Origin: Pseudaminobacter soli (ex Li et al. 2025)
GTDB lineage: Bacteria > Pseudomonadota > Alphaproteobacteria > Rhizobiales > Rhizobiaceae
Length of the DNA stretch: 64,000 bases
Assembly (NCBI RefSeq): GCF_029892515.1
Contig: NZ_JARXVF010000003.1
Location: 248,001 to 312,000 of the forward strand
Direction: 5' to 3'
Part shown: positions 45,673 through 56,443 of the stretch, one piece after another
Position numbering within the stretch: position 1 is the first letter of the stretch
Layout: each line of letters opens with the position of its first letter
Program-made: the position numbers and the translations under genes
The notes under the pieces: model-generated
Told to the model about the DNA's origin: nothing
The model's database searches: none
The model's input: only the letters and a program-made list of their open reading frames with translations

Positions 45673-46855
45673 AACTTCCGTTCGCAATTTCAACATCAAC
45701 TTCGGCCCGCAGCATCCGGCCGCGCACGGCGTGTTGCGCCTGGTGCTGGAGCTCGACGGCGAGGTGGTCGAGCGCGTCGATCCGCATATCGGCCTCTTGC
45801 ACCGCGGCACCGAGAAGCTGATGGAGCACAAGACCTATCTGCAGGCGTTGCCCTATCTCGATCGTCTCGACTATGTCGCGCCGATGAACCAGGAGCACGC
45901 TTTCGCGCTCGCGGTCGAGCGTTTGCTCGGCATGGATGTGCCCAAGCGCGGCCAGCTGATCCGCGTGCTCTATTCGGAAATCGGCCGTATCCTCAACCAT
46001 CTGCTCAACATCACCACGCAGGCGATGGACGTCGGCGCTCTCACCCCGCCGCTGTGGGGCTTCGAAGAGCGCGAAAAGCTGATGGTGTTCTATGAGCGTG
46101 CTTCGGGCGCGCGCATGCACTCGGCCTATTTCCGTCCGGGCGGCGTGCATCAGGACCTGCCAGAAAAGCTGGTCGAGGACATCGGCAAGTGGTGCGACCC
46201 GTTCCTCAAGACGCTGGACGCGCTGGACGACCTTCTGACCGAAAACCGCATCTTCAAGCAGCGTAACGCCGACATCGGCGTCGTGTCGCTGGAAGACGCC
46301 TGGGCCTGGGGTTTCTCGGGCGTCATGGTTCGCGGTTCCGGCGCTGCCTGGGACCTGCGCAAGAGCCAGCCCTACGAGTGCTACTCCGAGATGGAATTCG
46401 ACATTCCGGTCGGCAAGCACGGCGACTGCTACGACCGCTATCTCATCCGCATGGAAGAGATGCGCCAGTCGGTCCGCATCATGCGCCAGTGCGTCGAGCG
46501 CCTGCTCGGCACTGAGAGGGTAGGGCCGGTCTCCAACACGGACGGCAAGGTCGTGCCGCCCAAGCGTGGCGAGATGAAGCGCTCCATGGAAGCGCTCATC
46601 CATCACTTCAAGCTCTACACCGAGGGCTATCACGTGCCGGCCGGCGAGGTTTATGCAGCCGTCGAGGCGCCCAAGGGCGAATTCGGCGTCTATCTCGTCT
46701 CCGACGGCACCAACAAGCCCTATCGCTGCAAGCTCAGGGCCCCCGGCTTTGCGCATCTGCAGGCGATGGACTTCCTCTGCCGTGGTCACATGCTGGCCGA
46801 CGTCACCGCTGTCCTCGGCTCAATCGATATCGTGTTTGGTGAGGTAGATAGATAA
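45665..46855 (+). CDS. nuoD: NADH-quinone oxidoreductase subunit D
   Basis: This 396-residue 49-kDa subunit forms the quinone-binding pocket with NuoB. The N-terminal [19 protein letters not shown] and the mid-protein [17 protein letters not shown], together with the C-terminal DIVFGEVDR, are standard. The ATG at 45665 lies inside the end of the GFA gene. Its stop overlaps nuoE by 1 nt (TAATG). Confidence 0.97.
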   Translation: MAETSVRNFNINFGPQHPAAHGVLRLVLELDGEVVERVDPHIGLLHRGTEKLMEHKTYLQALPYLDRLDYVAPMNQEHAFALAVERLLGMDVPKRGQLIRVLYSEIGRILNHLLNITTQAMDVGALTPPLWGFEEREKLMVFYERASGARMHSAYFRPGGVHQDLPEKLVEDIGKWCDPFLKTLDALDDLLTENRIFKQRNADIGVVSLEDAWAWGFSGVMVRGSGAAWDLRKSQPYECYSEMEFDIPVGKHGDCYDRYLIRMEEMRQSVRIMRQCVERLLGTERVGPVSNTDGKVVPPKRGEMKRSMEALIHHFKLYTEGYHVPAGEVYAAVEAPKGEFGVYLVSDGTNKPYRCKLRAPGFAHLQAMDFLCRGHMLADVTAVLGSIDIVFGEVDR

Positions 46856-47535
46856 TGTCCGTTCGCCGCCTCGCAGACGAATCCGTCCAGCCCGAGTCCT
46901 TTGCGTTCAACCGCGAAATGGCTGCTCAGGCCAAGGTATGGATCAATAAATACCCGAAGGGCCGCGAACAGTCGGCGGTGATCCCGCTGCTGATGCTCGC
47001 GCAGGAGCAGGAAGGCTGGGTGACGCGCGCCGCCATCGAGCATGTCTCCCAGATGCTCGACATGCCGCGCATCCGCGTGCTCGAAGTCGCGACCTTCTAT
47101 ACCCAGTTCCAGCTCAAGCCGGTCGGCACCCGCGCCCATGTCCAGGTCTGCGGCACCACGCCGTGCATGCTGCGTGGCTCGGAAGCGCTGATGGATGTCT
47201 GCCGCTCCAAGATCCACCATGACCAGTTCCACACCAATGCCGACGGCACGCTGTCGTGGGAAGAGGTGGAGTGCCTGGGCGCCTGCGTGAACGCGCCGAT
47301 GATCATGATCTTCAAGGACACCTATGAAGACCTGACGCCGGAGCGCCTGGCCGAGATCATCGATGCTTTTGAAGCCGGCAAGGGCGACACCATCAAGCCC
47401 GGCCCGCAGGTCGGCCGCATCTATTCGGCGCCGGAAGCCGGCCTGACCTCGCTGACGGACGAGAAGGTGTTCCTGAAGTCCGCGCCGCGCGCAAAGGCCG
47501 CGAAGGCAAGCGGCGAAGACAAGAAGACGGTCTGA
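46855..47535 (+). CDS. nuoE: NADH-quinone oxidoreductase subunit E
   Basis: This 226-residue 24-kDa subunit binds the N1a 2Fe-2S cluster with cysteines in [11 protein letters not shown] and [12 protein letters not shown]-terminal tail after residue about 185 is Lys/Ala-rich and low in complexity ([15 protein letters not shown]). In some rhizobial NuoE proteins, as I recall, a helix-hairpin-helix domain is fused here; in this genome such a domain is encoded separately after nuoF. Confidence 0.96.
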   Translation: MSVRRLADESVQPESFAFNREMAAQAKVWINKYPKGREQSAVIPLLMLAQEQEGWVTRAAIEHVSQMLDMPRIRVLEVATFYTQFQLKPVGTRAHVQVCGTTPCMLRGSEALMDVCRSKIHHDQFHTNADGTLSWEEVECLGACVNAPMIMIFKDTYEDLTPERLAEIIDAFEAGKGDTIKPGPQVGRIYSAPEAGLTSLTDEKVFLKSAPRAKAAKASGEDKKTV

Positions 47536-47545
47536 GGGAAGAAAA

Positions 47546-48853
47546 ATGCTTCAGGATAAAGATCGCATCTTCACCAATATCTACGGTCGCTTCGACCAGT
47601 CGCTGAAGGGCGCCATGGCCCGCGGCCATTGGGATGGCACCAAGGGTATCATCGACAAGGGTCGCGACTGGATCATCAACGAGATGAAGGCGTCCGGCCT
47701 GCGCGGCCGCGGCGGCGCCGGCTTCCCCACCGGCCTGAAGTGGTCCTTCATGCCCAAGGAAAGCAGCGACGGCCGTCCGCATTACCTCGTCGTCAACGCC
47801 GACGAATCCGAGCCGGGCACCTGCAAGGACCGCGACATCCTGCGCCACGATCCGCATACGCTGGTCGAAGGCTGCCTGCTGGCCGGCTTCGCCATGGGCG
47901 CACATGCGGCCTACATCTATGTGCGCGGCGAGTTCATTCGCGAGCGCGAAGCGCTGCAGCGCGCCATCGACGAGGCCTATGACGCCGGATTGATCGGCAA
48001 GAACAACAAGAACGGCTGGGACTTTGACGTTTTTGTTCACCACGGCGCCGGCGCCTATATCTGCGGCGAGGAAACCGCACTGCTTGAAAGCCTTGAAGGC
48101 AAGAAGGGCCAGCCGCGCCTGAAGCCGCCGTTCCCGGCCAATGTGGGCCTCTACGGCTGCCCGACGACGGTCAACAACGTCGAGTCCATCGCCGTCGCCC
48201 CGACCATCCTGCGTCGCGGCGCTGCCTGGTTCTCCTCGATCGGCCGTCCGAACAACGTCGGCACCAAGCTGTTCATGCTGGTCGGCCACGTGAACACGCC
48301 TTGCACCGTCGAAGAAGAGATGGGCATCACCTTCCGCGAGCTGGTCGAAAAGCATGGCGGAGGCATCCGCGGCGGCTGGGACAACCTGCTCGCCGTGATC
48401 CCCGGCGGCGCGTCCTGCCCGGTCGTCAAGGCCGAGGACATCATCGATTGCCCGATGGACTTTGACGGTCTGCGTGAGCGCAAGTCGTCCTTCGGCACGG
48501 CTGCCGTGATCGTCATGGACAAGTCGACCGACATCATCAAGGCGATCGCGCGTCTGTCGTACTTCTTCAAGCACGAGAGCTGCGGCCAGTGCACGCCGTG
48601 CCGTGAAGGCACCGGCTGGATGTGGCGCGTCATGGAGCGCCTGGTCCGTGGTGAGGCGCAGAAGCGCGAGATCGACATGCTGCTCGACGTGACCAAGCAG
48701 GTCGAAGGCCACACGATCTGCGCGCTGGGCGATGCTGCGGCCTGGCCGATCCAGGGCCTGATCCGCAACTTCCGCCCGGAGATCGAGCGCCGCATCGACG
48801 AGTTCACCCGCAACGCCCATCGCGTCGAGCCGGCGCTGGTTGCTGCGGAATAA
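47546..48853 (+). CDS. nuoF: NADH-quinone oxidoreductase subunit F
   Basis: This 435-residue 51-kDa subunit binds NADH, FMN and the N3 4Fe-4S cluster. Motifs are [13 protein letters not shown] (NADH/FMN), [19 protein letters not shown] (FMN) and [12 protein letters not shown] (cluster). It starts 10 nt after nuoE behind GAGGGAAG. Confidence 0.98.
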   Translation: MLQDKDRIFTNIYGRFDQSLKGAMARGHWDGTKGIIDKGRDWIINEMKASGLRGRGGAGFPTGLKWSFMPKESSDGRPHYLVVNADESEPGTCKDRDILRHDPHTLVEGCLLAGFAMGAHAAYIYVRGEFIREREALQRAIDEAYDAGLIGKNNKNGWDFDVFVHHGAGAYICGEETALLESLEGKKGQPRLKPPFPANVGLYGCPTTVNNVESIAVAPTILRRGAAWFSSIGRPNNVGTKLFMLVGHVNTPCTVEEEMGITFRELVEKHGGGIRGGWDNLLAVIPGGASCPVVKAEDIIDCPMDFDGLRERKSSFGTAAVIVMDKSTDIIKAIARLSYFFKHESCGQCTPCREGTGWMWRVMERLVRGEAQKREIDMLLDVTKQVEGHTICALGDAAAWPIQGLIRNFRPEIERRIDEFTRNAHRVEPALVAAE

Positions 48854-48865
48854 CGAGGACGGTTC

Positions 48866-49477
48866 ATGCCCGAAGCCGAGCGCTGGGAAAAGATGAACGA
48901 GCAGTTCGCCGCCATGCTCCCCAAGGAGCTCGCCGGCGCCGTCAATATGATGGCGCATCCGGCGGCTGGCGCTGTTGCGTTCTCGGCGATGGGTTTCGGC
49001 ATGGCCAGCCATGCAATCGGCGTCTGGATGGGGGCCGTGGCGGGCGTGGCGCAAGCCTCGCAGCGCATGATGGTGACGCTGGCCGACGAGGACGCGGGCG
49101 AGGTTGATGCCTTTGCCGTGCGTTCCATCTCGCCGACTGCCATGGTGCGCGCGGCGGCAAAGACGCTGATGGCCGACGTTCGTGCCGTGAGGCGTGACGT
49201 GGACGAAGTGGCCGACAGCCTCGCTGAGGGCATGACGCGGCCAAGGGCAATCGCTCGGCCGGCCGAGCCCGAGGATCTGAAGAAGATCGCGGGCGTCGGC
49301 CTGAAGCTAGAGCTGGCGCTGAACCGCGAAGGCATCTGGAGCCTGGCGCAGGTTGCGGAGTGGGGCGAGGCGGAAATCGCCTGGCTCGACGAGCATCTGG
49401 GCCTTAACGGGCGCATCGGGCGAGACGACTGGGTCGGACAGGCGATCCGGTTGGCGACCGAAGAAACGAAGCATTGA
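48866..49477 (+). CDS. Helix-hairpin-helix protein encoded between nuoF and nuoG
   Basis: This is a 203-residue protein of unknown function. Residues about 20-72 are Ala/Gly/Met-rich and moderately hydrophobic (a possible membrane-associated helix or phasin-like segment, GAVAFSAMGFGMASHAIGVW being 20 residues). Residues about 135-193 are a helix-hairpin-helix-like domain (PEDLKKIAGVGLKLELAL and WLDEHLGLNGRIGRDDWVGQ). A similar domain is fused to NuoE in some relatives, so it may be an accessory complex I component. It is 12 nt after nuoF and 74 nt before nuoG. Confidence 0.7.
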   Translation: MPEAERWEKMNEQFAAMLPKELAGAVNMMAHPAAGAVAFSAMGFGMASHAIGVWMGAVAGVAQASQRMMVTLADEDAGEVDAFAVRSISPTAMVRAAAKTLMADVRAVRRDVDEVADSLAEGMTRPRAIARPAEPEDLKKIAGVGLKLELALNREGIWSLAQVAEWGEAEIAWLDEHLGLNGRIGRDDWVGQAIRLATEETKH

Positions 49478-49551
49478 ATTGGGTCGGTCGGGAGTTCCAA
49501 GAGGACAACCGGCCAAGGAATTGCGGAAACACCGCAGGGGTTTGAAGCGAT

Positions 49552-51633
49552 ATGGCTAAACTCAAGGTCGACGGTATCGAGATCGAGGTTCCCGATCACT
49601 ACACGCTTCTGCAGGCAGCGGAAGAAGCGGGCGCGGAAGTGCCGCGCTTCTGCTTCCACGAGCGTCTGTCGATCGCCGGCAACTGCCGCATGTGCCTCGT
49701 CGAGGTGAAGGGTGGGCCGCCCAAGCCGGCTGCCTCCTGCGCCATGGGCGTGCGCGACCTGCGCCCCGGTCCGAACGGCGAAGCGCCCGAGATCTTCACC
49801 AACACGCCGATGGTCAAGAAGGCCCGCGAAGGCGTGATGGAGTTCCTGCTCATCAACCATCCGCTCGATTGCCCGATCTGCGACCAGGGCGGCGAGTGCG
49901 ATCTGCAGGACCAGGCGATGGCCTTCGGCGTCGACTCCTCGCGCTACAAGGAAAACAAGCGCGCGGTCGAGGACAAGTATATCGGCCCGCTGGTCAAGAC
50001 GATCATGACGCGCTGCATCCACTGCACGCGCTGCGTCCGCTTTACCACGGAAGTCGCCGGCATTTCCGAGCTGGGCCTGATCGGCCGTGGCGAGGACGCC
50101 GAGATCACCACCTATCTCGAGCAGGCCATGACCTCCGAGCTGCAGGGCAACGTGATCGACCTCTGCCCGGTCGGCGCGCTGACCTCGCGCCCCTACGCCT
50201 TCCAGGCTCGTCCGTGGGAGCTGACCAAGACCGAATCCATCGACGTGATGGACGCTGTCGGCTCGGCCATCCGCGTCGACAGCCGCGGCCGCGAAGTGAT
50301 GCGCATCATGCCGCGCCTCAATGAGCAGGTGAACGAGGAGTGGATCTCCGACAAGACCCGCTTCATCTGGGACGGCCTGCGCACGCAGCGCCTAGACCGT
50401 CCTTATGTGCGCCGCAACGGCCGCCTGAGCCAGGCGAGCTGGGCCGAGGCCTTCGCCGCCATCAAGGAAGCCGTTTCCAAGACGTCCGCCGACCGCATCG
50501 GCGCGATTGCCGGCGATCTCGCCGCCGTCGAGGAAATGTATGCGCTGAAGCAGCTCATGGCTTCGCTCGGCTCGGCCAACATCGACTGCCGCCAGGATGG
50601 CGCCGCACTTGATCCGTCGCTCGGCCGCGCCAGCTACATCTTCAACCCGACCATCGAAGGCATCGAGCAGGCTGACGCCGTGCTGATCGTGGGCTCCAAC
50701 CCGCGCTTCGAGGCTTCGGTGCTCAATGCCCGCATCCGCAAGCGCTCGCGCCAGGGCGACCTGCCGATCGGCGTGATCGGTGACATGGGCGACCTGCGCT
50801 ACGACTGCGAGATGCTCGGCGCCGGCCCCGAGACGCTGAAGGAACTCGCCGACGGCAAGGGCAAGTTCTTCACCACGCTCAAGAACGCCAAGCGCCCGCT
50901 CATCATCGTGGGGCAGGGGGCTGTTGCCCGTGAGGACGGCTTTGCCGTTCTGGGCCTCGCCGCCAAGCTCGCCAATGCCGTGGGTGCGGTCAGCGACGAG
51001 TGGAACGGCTTTGCCGTGCTGCATACCGCTGCCGCGCGCGTCGGCGGTCTCGACATCGGCTTCGTGCCGGGCGCGAGCGGCAAGTCGGCCGGCGAAATGC
51101 TCGGTTCGACTGACGTTCTGTTCCTGCTCGGCGCCGACGAGTTCGACATGGCCGCGGCCGGTTCGGCCTTCGTGGTCTATATCGGCACGCATGGCGACAC
51201 CGGTGCGCACCGCGCCGACGTCATCCTGCCGGCCTCGGCCTATACCGAGAAGTCGGGCACCTATGTGAACACCGAAGGCCGCGTCCAGCAGACCAACCGC
51301 GCCGGCTTTGCGCCTGGCGACGCCAAGGAAGACTGGGCGATCCTGCGCGCGCTGTCCGACGTTCTCGGCCACAAGCTGCCGTTCGACTCGCTGTCGCAGC
51401 TTCGCGCCAAGCTCCATGCTGAATATCCGCACCTGGCCGAGATCGACGAGATCGCCGCCGGCAATCCGTCCGATGTCGCCAATATCGCCAAGCTCGGCGG
51501 TGCGATCGGCAAGGATGCCTTCGTGTCTGCGGTTACCGACTTCTATCTGACCAACCCGATCGCGCGGGCCTCGGCCGTCATGGCCGAATGCTCGGCCCTC
51601 GCGAAGGACGGCTTCAAGCAGGCAGCCGAGTAG
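49552..51633 (+). CDS. nuoG: NADH-quinone oxidoreductase subunit G
   Basis: This 693-residue 75-kDa subunit carries iron-sulfur clusters near its N terminus: [19 protein letters not shown] (N1b), [18 protein letters not shown] (N5 region) and [11 protein letters not shown] molybdopterin-oxidoreductase-like domain follows with no sign of a functional cofactor site. It lies 74 nt after the helix-hairpin-helix gene and 7 nt before nuoH. Confidence 0.97.
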   Translation: MAKLKVDGIEIEVPDHYTLLQAAEEAGAEVPRFCFHERLSIAGNCRMCLVEVKGGPPKPAASCAMGVRDLRPGPNGEAPEIFTNTPMVKKAREGVMEFLLINHPLDCPICDQGGECDLQDQAMAFGVDSSRYKENKRAVEDKYIGPLVKTIMTRCIHCTRCVRFTTEVAGISELGLIGRGEDAEITTYLEQAMTSELQGNVIDLCPVGALTSRPYAFQARPWELTKTESIDVMDAVGSAIRVDSRGREVMRIMPRLNEQVNEEWISDKTRFIWDGLRTQRLDRPYVRRNGRLSQASWAEAFAAIKEAVSKTSADRIGAIAGDLAAVEEMYALKQLMASLGSANIDCRQDGAALDPSLGRASYIFNPTIEGIEQADAVLIVGSNPRFEASVLNARIRKRSRQGDLPIGVIGDMGDLRYDCEMLGAGPETLKELADGKGKFFTTLKNAKRPLIIVGQGAVAREDGFAVLGLAAKLANAVGAVSDEWNGFAVLHTAAARVGGLDIGFVPGASGKSAGEMLGSTDVLFLLGADEFDMAAAGSAFVVYIGTHGDTGAHRADVILPASAYTEKSGTYVNTEGRVQQTNRAGFAPGDAKEDWAILRALSDVLGHKLPFDSLSQLRAKLHAEYPHLAEIDEIAAGNPSDVANIAKLGGAIGKDAFVSAVTDFYLTNPIARASAVMAECSALAKDGFKQAAE

Positions 51634-51640
51634 GACGATC

Positions 51641-52684
51641 ATGGAAACCTTCTTCTCATTTTACGTCCTGCCGGGACTGATAATCCTCCTGAAGTCGGTG
51701 GCGATGCTCGTCATCCTGCTGATCTTCGTCGCGTACATTCTGTACGCCGACCGCAAGATCTGGGCGGCGGTGCAGATCCGTCGCGGCCCTAACGTGGTCG
51801 GTCCCTGGGGCCTTCTGCAGTCCTTCGCCGACCTTCTGAAATTCGTCGTCAAGGAGCCGGTCATTCCGTCCGGCGCCAACAAGGGCGTCTTCCTGCTCGC
51901 TCCGCTGGTTTCGGCGGTTCTGGCGATGGCGGCCTGGGCCGTCATTCCGGTCGATCAGGGCTGGGCCGTTGCCAACATCAATGTCGGCATCCTCTATGTC
52001 TTCGCCATCTCCTCGCTCGAGGTCTACGGCGTGATCATGGGTGGCTGGGCTTCGAACTCGAAGTATCCGTTCCTCGGCGCGCTGCGTTCGGCCGCACAGA
52101 TGGTGTCCTACGAAGTCTCGATCGGCTTCGTCATCGTCACCGTGCTGCTCACCGTCGGCTCGCTCAACCTCAGCGACATCGTTCTGTCGCAGCGCACCGG
52201 CGTTGGCACCATGCTCGGCCTGCCGAACACGTTCCTCGACTGGAACTGGCTGGCGCTGTTCCCGATGTTCGTCATCTTCTTCATCTCGGCGCTGGCCGAG
52301 ACGAACCGCCCGCCCTTCGACCTGGTGGAAGCCGAGTCCGAGTTGGTGGCCGGCCACATGATCGAATATTCGTCGACGCCGTTCCTGCTCTTCTTCCTCG
52401 GCGAGTATGTCGCGATCGTCCTGATGTGCGCGCTCACAACCATCCTGTTCCTGGGTGGCTGGCTGCCGCCGCTCGACTTCGCGCCGTTCACCTGGGTGCC
52501 GGGCGTCGTCTGGTTCGTGCTCAAGGTGTGCTTCGTCTTCTTCATGTTCGCCATGGTGAAGTCGTTCGTGCCGCGCTATCGCTACGACCAGCTGATGCGT
52601 CTGGGCTGGAAGGTGTTCCTGCCGATCTCGCTTGCGATGGTGGTGATCGTGGCCGCCTTCCTGAAGCTGACGGGTCTGGCGTAA
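51641..52684 (+). CDS. nuoH: NADH-quinone oxidoreductase subunit H
   Basis: This 347-residue ND1-type membrane subunit helps form the quinone channel. Family marks are [40 protein letters not shown] (20 residues) and [16 protein letters not shown]. The stop overlaps the next small gene by 1 nt (TAATG). Confidence 0.97.
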   Translation: METFFSFYVLPGLIILLKSVAMLVILLIFVAYILYADRKIWAAVQIRRGPNVVGPWGLLQSFADLLKFVVKEPVIPSGANKGVFLLAPLVSAVLAMAAWAVIPVDQGWAVANINVGILYVFAISSLEVYGVIMGGWASNSKYPFLGALRSAAQMVSYEVSIGFVIVTVLLTVGSLNLSDIVLSQRTGVGTMLGLPNTFLDWNWLALFPMFVIFFISALAETNRPPFDLVEAESELVAGHMIEYSSTPFLLFFLGEYVAIVLMCALTTILFLGGWLPPLDFAPFTWVPGVVWFVLKVCFVFFMFAMVKSFVPRYRYDQLMRLGWKVFLPISLAMVVIVAAFLKLTGLA

Positions 52685-52875
52685 TGGGTGCGGGCATCAT
52701 CGGCGCACTGGTTGGACTGGCGATCGCAGTGGCGGACTTTGCGCTGCTGCGGATGCTGGCCGCCCGCGTCGAGCTGCCCGAAACCAAGCGGGTTCTCAAC
52801 ATTACCGGTTTGAGCCAGTTCCGGCTGCTGCCGGCCATCGGCTACTTCGTAGCCCCATACGTAATCGGAGATTGA
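52684..52875 (+). CDS. Small membrane protein embedded between nuoH and nuoI
   Basis: This 63-residue protein starts at an ATG that overlaps the nuoH stop (TAATG) and stops 2 nt before nuoI. It is one or two hydrophobic segments: an N-terminal helix ([19 protein letters not shown]) and a shorter C-terminal stretch ([17 protein letters not shown]). I do not recognise a named family. The tight placement argues that it is translated and may be an accessory complex I polypeptide or an assembly factor. No catalytic motif is seen. Confidence 0.7.
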   Translation: MGAGIIGALVGLAIAVADFALLRMLAARVELPETKRVLNITGLSQFRLLPAIGYFVAPYVIGD

Positions 52876-52877
52876 CG

Positions 52878-53369
52878 ATGTCAGCTCTCGCCCAAGCCGC
52901 CAAATCGCTCCTGCTCAAGGAGTTCGTGTCGGCTTTCTTCCTGTCGATGCGGATGTTCTTCTCGCCCAAGCCGACGTTGAACTACCCGCACGAGAAGGGG
53001 CCGGTCAGCCCGCGCTTCCGTGGCGAACACGCGCTGCGCCGTTATCCGAACGGCGAAGAGCGCTGCATCGCCTGCAAGCTGTGCGAGGCGATCTGCCCGG
53101 CGCAGGCCATCACCATCGAGGCCGGCCCGCGCCGCAACGACGGCACCCGCCGCACCGTGCGCTACGACATCGACATGGTGAAGTGCATCTATTGCGGCTT
53201 CTGCCAGGAAGCCTGCCCGGTCGACGCCATCGTCGAGGGGCCGAACTTCGAATTCGCGACCGAAACGCGCGAGGAGCTGTACTACGACAAGGACAAGCTG
53301 CTCGCCAACGGCGACCGGTGGGAGCGCGAAATCGCGCGCAACATCGCTCTAGATGCGCCGTATCGCTGA
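52878..53369 (+). CDS. nuoI: NADH-quinone oxidoreductase subunit I
   Basis: This 163-residue ferredoxin-like subunit has two 4Fe-4S sites (N6a, N6b) in [16 protein letters not shown] and [16 protein letters not shown]. An N-terminal amphipathic helix ([18 protein letters not shown]) attaches it to the membrane arm. The ATG at 52878, with CGGAG 8 nt upstream, is preferred over an in-frame TTG at 52872. Confidence 0.97.
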   Translation: MSALAQAAKSLLLKEFVSAFFLSMRMFFSPKPTLNYPHEKGPVSPRFRGEHALRRYPNGEERCIACKLCEAICPAQAITIEAGPRRNDGTRRTVRYDIDMVKCIYCGFCQEACPVDAIVEGPNFEFATETREELYYDKDKLLANGDRWEREIARNIALDAPYR

Positions 53370-53381
53370 GACAGAATCATG

Positions 53382-53402
53382 GACGAGCCGAAAATGCTCG
53401 TC
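53382..53402 (+). repeat. Hairpin in the nuoI-nuoJ gap
   Basis: GACGAGC and GCTCGTC pair perfectly over 7 bp around a 7-nt loop, 12 nt after the nuoI stop in the largest internal gap (135 nt) of the operon. It has no T-tract and could be a processing or stability element. Confidence 0.45.
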
Positions 53403-53504
53403 TAAGGAACACGCGGCCTTGACTGCCCGAAAGGGCGGAAAATGGCCAGAAATCTGGTCGGACGGGCAATGCCGCGACCCAAGTAGGATAACTGGGGGAA
53501 CCCC

Positions 53505-54122
53505 ATGCTCAACGGACTAGAGGCGGCCTTTTTCTACCTCTTTGCCTTTATTGCGGTCGCGTCGGCCTTCATGGTCATCTCGGCCCGCAATCCTGTGCAT
53601 TCGGTTCTCTTTCTGATCCTCACCTTCTTTAATGCGGCGGGCCTTTTCCTGCTGACCGGGGCTGAGTTCCTGGCGCTGATCCTGCTCGTCGTTTACGTCG
53701 GCGCCGTGGCGGTGCTGTTCCTGTTCGTCGTCATGATGCTCGACGTCGACTTCGCGGAAATGAAGTCGGGCGCGCTGCAATATGCGCCGATCGGCGCGCT
53801 GGTCGGCCTGATCCTGCTGGCCGAACTGATCGTGGTGACGGGCGGTTACGTTTTCACGCCGAAGCTGGCCGAGACGGTCGCAGCCCCCATGCCGGATCTG
53901 GCGACGCGCCAGAATACGGCCGCGCTCGGCGACATCCTTTATACGGACTACGTCCTCTACTTCCAGGTAGCCGGCCTGGTGCTGCTGGTCGCCATGATCG
54001 GCGCCATCGTGCTCACGCTGCGCCACAAGCAGGGGATCAAGAGACAGAACATCTCGGCACAGGTCGCCCGCACGGCGTCCTCGATCGAAGTCAAAAAAGT
54101 CGAGACTGGCAAGGGAATCTGA
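53505..54122 (+). CDS. nuoJ: NADH-quinone oxidoreductase subunit J
   Basis: This 205-residue ND6-type subunit has five transmembrane segments and the [21 protein letters not shown] region containing the conserved pi-bulge helix. The C-terminal tail is cytoplasmic and basic. It is followed by nuoK after 2 nt. Confidence 0.96.
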   Translation: MLNGLEAAFFYLFAFIAVASAFMVISARNPVHSVLFLILTFFNAAGLFLLTGAEFLALILLVVYVGAVAVLFLFVVMMLDVDFAEMKSGALQYAPIGALVGLILLAELIVVTGGYVFTPKLAETVAAPMPDLATRQNTAALGDILYTDYVLYFQVAGLVLLVAMIGAIVLTLRHKQGIKRQNISAQVARTASSIEVKKVETGKGI

Positions 54123-54124
54123 CG

Positions 54125-54433
54125 ATGGTTGTTGGCATCGCACATTATCTGACCGTTTCGGCGATCCTGTTCACACTAGGCGTGTTCGGCATCTTCCTGA
54201 ACCGCAAGAACGTGATCGTCATCCTGATGTCGATCGAACTCATCCTGCTCGCGGTGAACCTGAACTTCGTCGCTTTCTCGGCGACGCTCCACGACATGGT
54301 GGGGCAGGTCTTCGCGCTTTTCGTGCTGACTGTCGCTGCCGCTGAAGCTGCAATCGGTCTTGCCATTCTCGTCGTCTTCTTCCGCAACCGCGGCTCGATC
54401 GCGGTCGAAGACGTGAACATGATGAAGGGCTGA
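54125..54433 (+). CDS. nuoK: NADH-quinone oxidoreductase subunit K
   Basis: This 102-residue ND4L-type subunit has three transmembrane helices. The conserved membrane glutamates lie in [14 protein letters not shown] and [13 protein letters not shown], which are part of the proton path. It lies 12 nt before nuoL. Confidence 0.97.
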   Translation: MVVGIAHYLTVSAILFTLGVFGIFLNRKNVIVILMSIELILLAVNLNFVAFSATLHDMVGQVFALFVLTVAAAEAAIGLAILVVFFRNRGSIAVEDVNMMKG

Positions 54434-54445
54434 CGGGACACAATT

Positions 54446-56440
54446 ATGTATCAGGCAATCGTCTTCCTTCCTCTTCTCGGCTTCCTGATTGCCGGCCTGT
54501 TCGGCAACGCCATCGGTGCCAAGGCGTCCGAGTACATCACCTCGGGCTTCCTGGTGATTTGCGCGGTGCTGTCGTGGGTCGCTTTCTTCTCGGTCGGGCT
54601 CGGCACGACCGAGGCCTTCACGATCCCGCTGCTGCGCTTCATCGACGTGGGCACGCTGCAGTCCGACTGGGCGCTGCGCGTCGACACGCTGACGGTGGTC
54701 ATGCTCGTCGTCGTCAACACCGTGTCGGCGCTCGTGCACATCTACTCGATCGGCTACATGCATCACGATCCGAGCCGGCCGCGCTTCTTCGCCTATCTGT
54801 CGCTGTTCACCTTCGCCATGCTCATGCTGGTGACGTCGGACAACCTCGTGCAGATGTTCTTCGGCTGGGAAGGCGTGGGTCTGGCCTCGTACCTGCTGAT
54901 CGGCTTCTGGTACAAGAAGCCTTCGGCCAATGCGGCAGCGATCAAGGCCTTCGTCGTCAACCGCGTCGGCGATTTTGGCTTCATCCTGGGCATCGCGGGC
55001 GTGTTCGTGCTGTTCGGCAGCGTGAACTTCGACTCGATCTTCGCGACCGCTGCATCCTACGTGCCGCATGAGGGCGTTGCCGAAAGCACCGCTGCCGTCT
55101 TCAACTTCCTCGGCCACGAGCTCGACCGCGCTTCGGCGCTTACGGTCATCTGCCTGCTGCTCTTCATGGGCGCCATGGGCAAGTCGGCGCAGGTTCCGCT
55201 GCACACCTGGCTTCCGGACGCCATGGAAGGCCCGACGCCTGTGTCGGCCCTGATCCACGCGGCGACCATGGTCACCGCCGGCGTGTTCATGCTGGCCCGC
55301 CTGTCGCCGATCTTCGAGCTGTCGCATACCGCGCTCGTCTGCGTCACTTTCATCGGTGCCATCACCGCCTTCTTCGCGGCCACCGTTGGTCTGGTGCAGA
55401 ACGACATCAAGCGCGTCATCGCTTACTCGACCTGTTCGCAGCTCGGCTACATGTTCGTCGCGCTCGGCATGGGCTTCTATTCCGCCGCTATCTTCCACCT
55501 GTTCACGCACGCCTTCTTCAAGGCGCTGCTGTTCCTGGGTTCGGGCTCGGTCATCCATGCCGTCTCCGACGAGCAGGACATGCGCAAGATGGGCGGCCTC
55601 AAGAAGCTGATCCCGGTCACCTACTGGATGATGGTCATCGGCACCCTGGCGCTCACCGGCGTCGGCATCCCGGGCACCATCATCGGCACGGCCGGTTTCT
55701 TCTCGAAGGACGCGATCGTGGAAGGCGCCTTCGCCGGCATCGGCCACAACGCGATGGCGGGCTTCGCCTTCACGCTCCTGGTCATCGGCGCCGTGTTCAC
55801 GAGCTTCTACTCGTGGCGCCTGATCTTCATGACCTTCCATGGCAAGCCGCGCGCTACCGCCGACGTCATGCACCACGTGCATGAATCGCCGCCGGTGATG
55901 CTGGTGCCGCTGTTCATTCTCGCCGTTGGCGCGCTCATGGCCGGCGTGGTGTTCCACGACCAGTTCATCGGCGAGGGCTACAGCGAGTTCTGGAAGGCCG
56001 CGCTCTATGTCCTGCCGGAAAACCACATCCTGCACGAAGTCCACAACGTGCCGCTGTGGGTGAAGCTGTCGCCGTTCGTCGCCATGATCATCGGCTTCGT
56101 CACCGCCTACCAGTTCTACATCCGCTCGCCGGAAACGCCGAAGTACCTGGCGGCTCAGCATCGCGGCCTCTATGCCTTCCTGCTGAACAAGTGGTACTTC
56201 GACGAGCTGTACGACTTCCTCTTCGTCCGTACGGCCAAGAAGCTTGGCAGGTTCCTTTGGAAGAAGGGCGACGGCGCCGTCATCGACGGCTTCGGCCCGG
56301 ATGGTGTGTCGGCCTGGGTGGTCGACGTCACCAACCGCGTGGTCAAGCTGCAAACAGGATATCTCTACCACTATGCATTCGTCATGCTGATCGGCGTCGC
56401 AGCCCTCGTCACGTGGATGATGCTCGGGAGCTCGTTTTAG
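54446..56440 (+). CDS. nuoL: NADH-quinone oxidoreductase subunit L
   Basis: This 664-residue ND5-type antiporter-like subunit has 15 or so membrane segments plus the long C-terminal lateral helix region. Motifs include [39 protein letters not shown] (20 residues, proton-channel Lys) and [15 protein letters not shown]. It lies 3 nt before nuoM. Confidence 0.97.
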   Translation: MYQAIVFLPLLGFLIAGLFGNAIGAKASEYITSGFLVICAVLSWVAFFSVGLGTTEAFTIPLLRFIDVGTLQSDWALRVDTLTVVMLVVVNTVSALVHIYSIGYMHHDPSRPRFFAYLSLFTFAMLMLVTSDNLVQMFFGWEGVGLASYLLIGFWYKKPSANAAAIKAFVVNRVGDFGFILGIAGVFVLFGSVNFDSIFATAASYVPHEGVAESTAAVFNFLGHELDRASALTVICLLLFMGAMGKSAQVPLHTWLPDAMEGPTPVSALIHAATMVTAGVFMLARLSPIFELSHTALVCVTFIGAITAFFAATVGLVQNDIKRVIAYSTCSQLGYMFVALGMGFYSAAIFHLFTHAFFKALLFLGSGSVIHAVSDEQDMRKMGGLKKLIPVTYWMMVIGTLALTGVGIPGTIIGTAGFFSKDAIVEGAFAGIGHNAMAGFAFTLLVIGAVFTSFYSWRLIFMTFHGKPRATADVMHHVHESPPVMLVPLFILAVGALMAGVVFHDQFIGEGYSEFWKAALYVLPENHILHEVHNVPLWVKLSPFVAMIIGFVTAYQFYIRSPETPKYLAAQHRGLYAFLLNKWYFDELYDFLFVRTAKKLGRFLWKKGDGAVIDGFGPDGVSAWVVDVTNRVVKLQTGYLYHYAFVMLIGVAALVTWMMLGSSF

Positions 56441-56443
56441 ACC

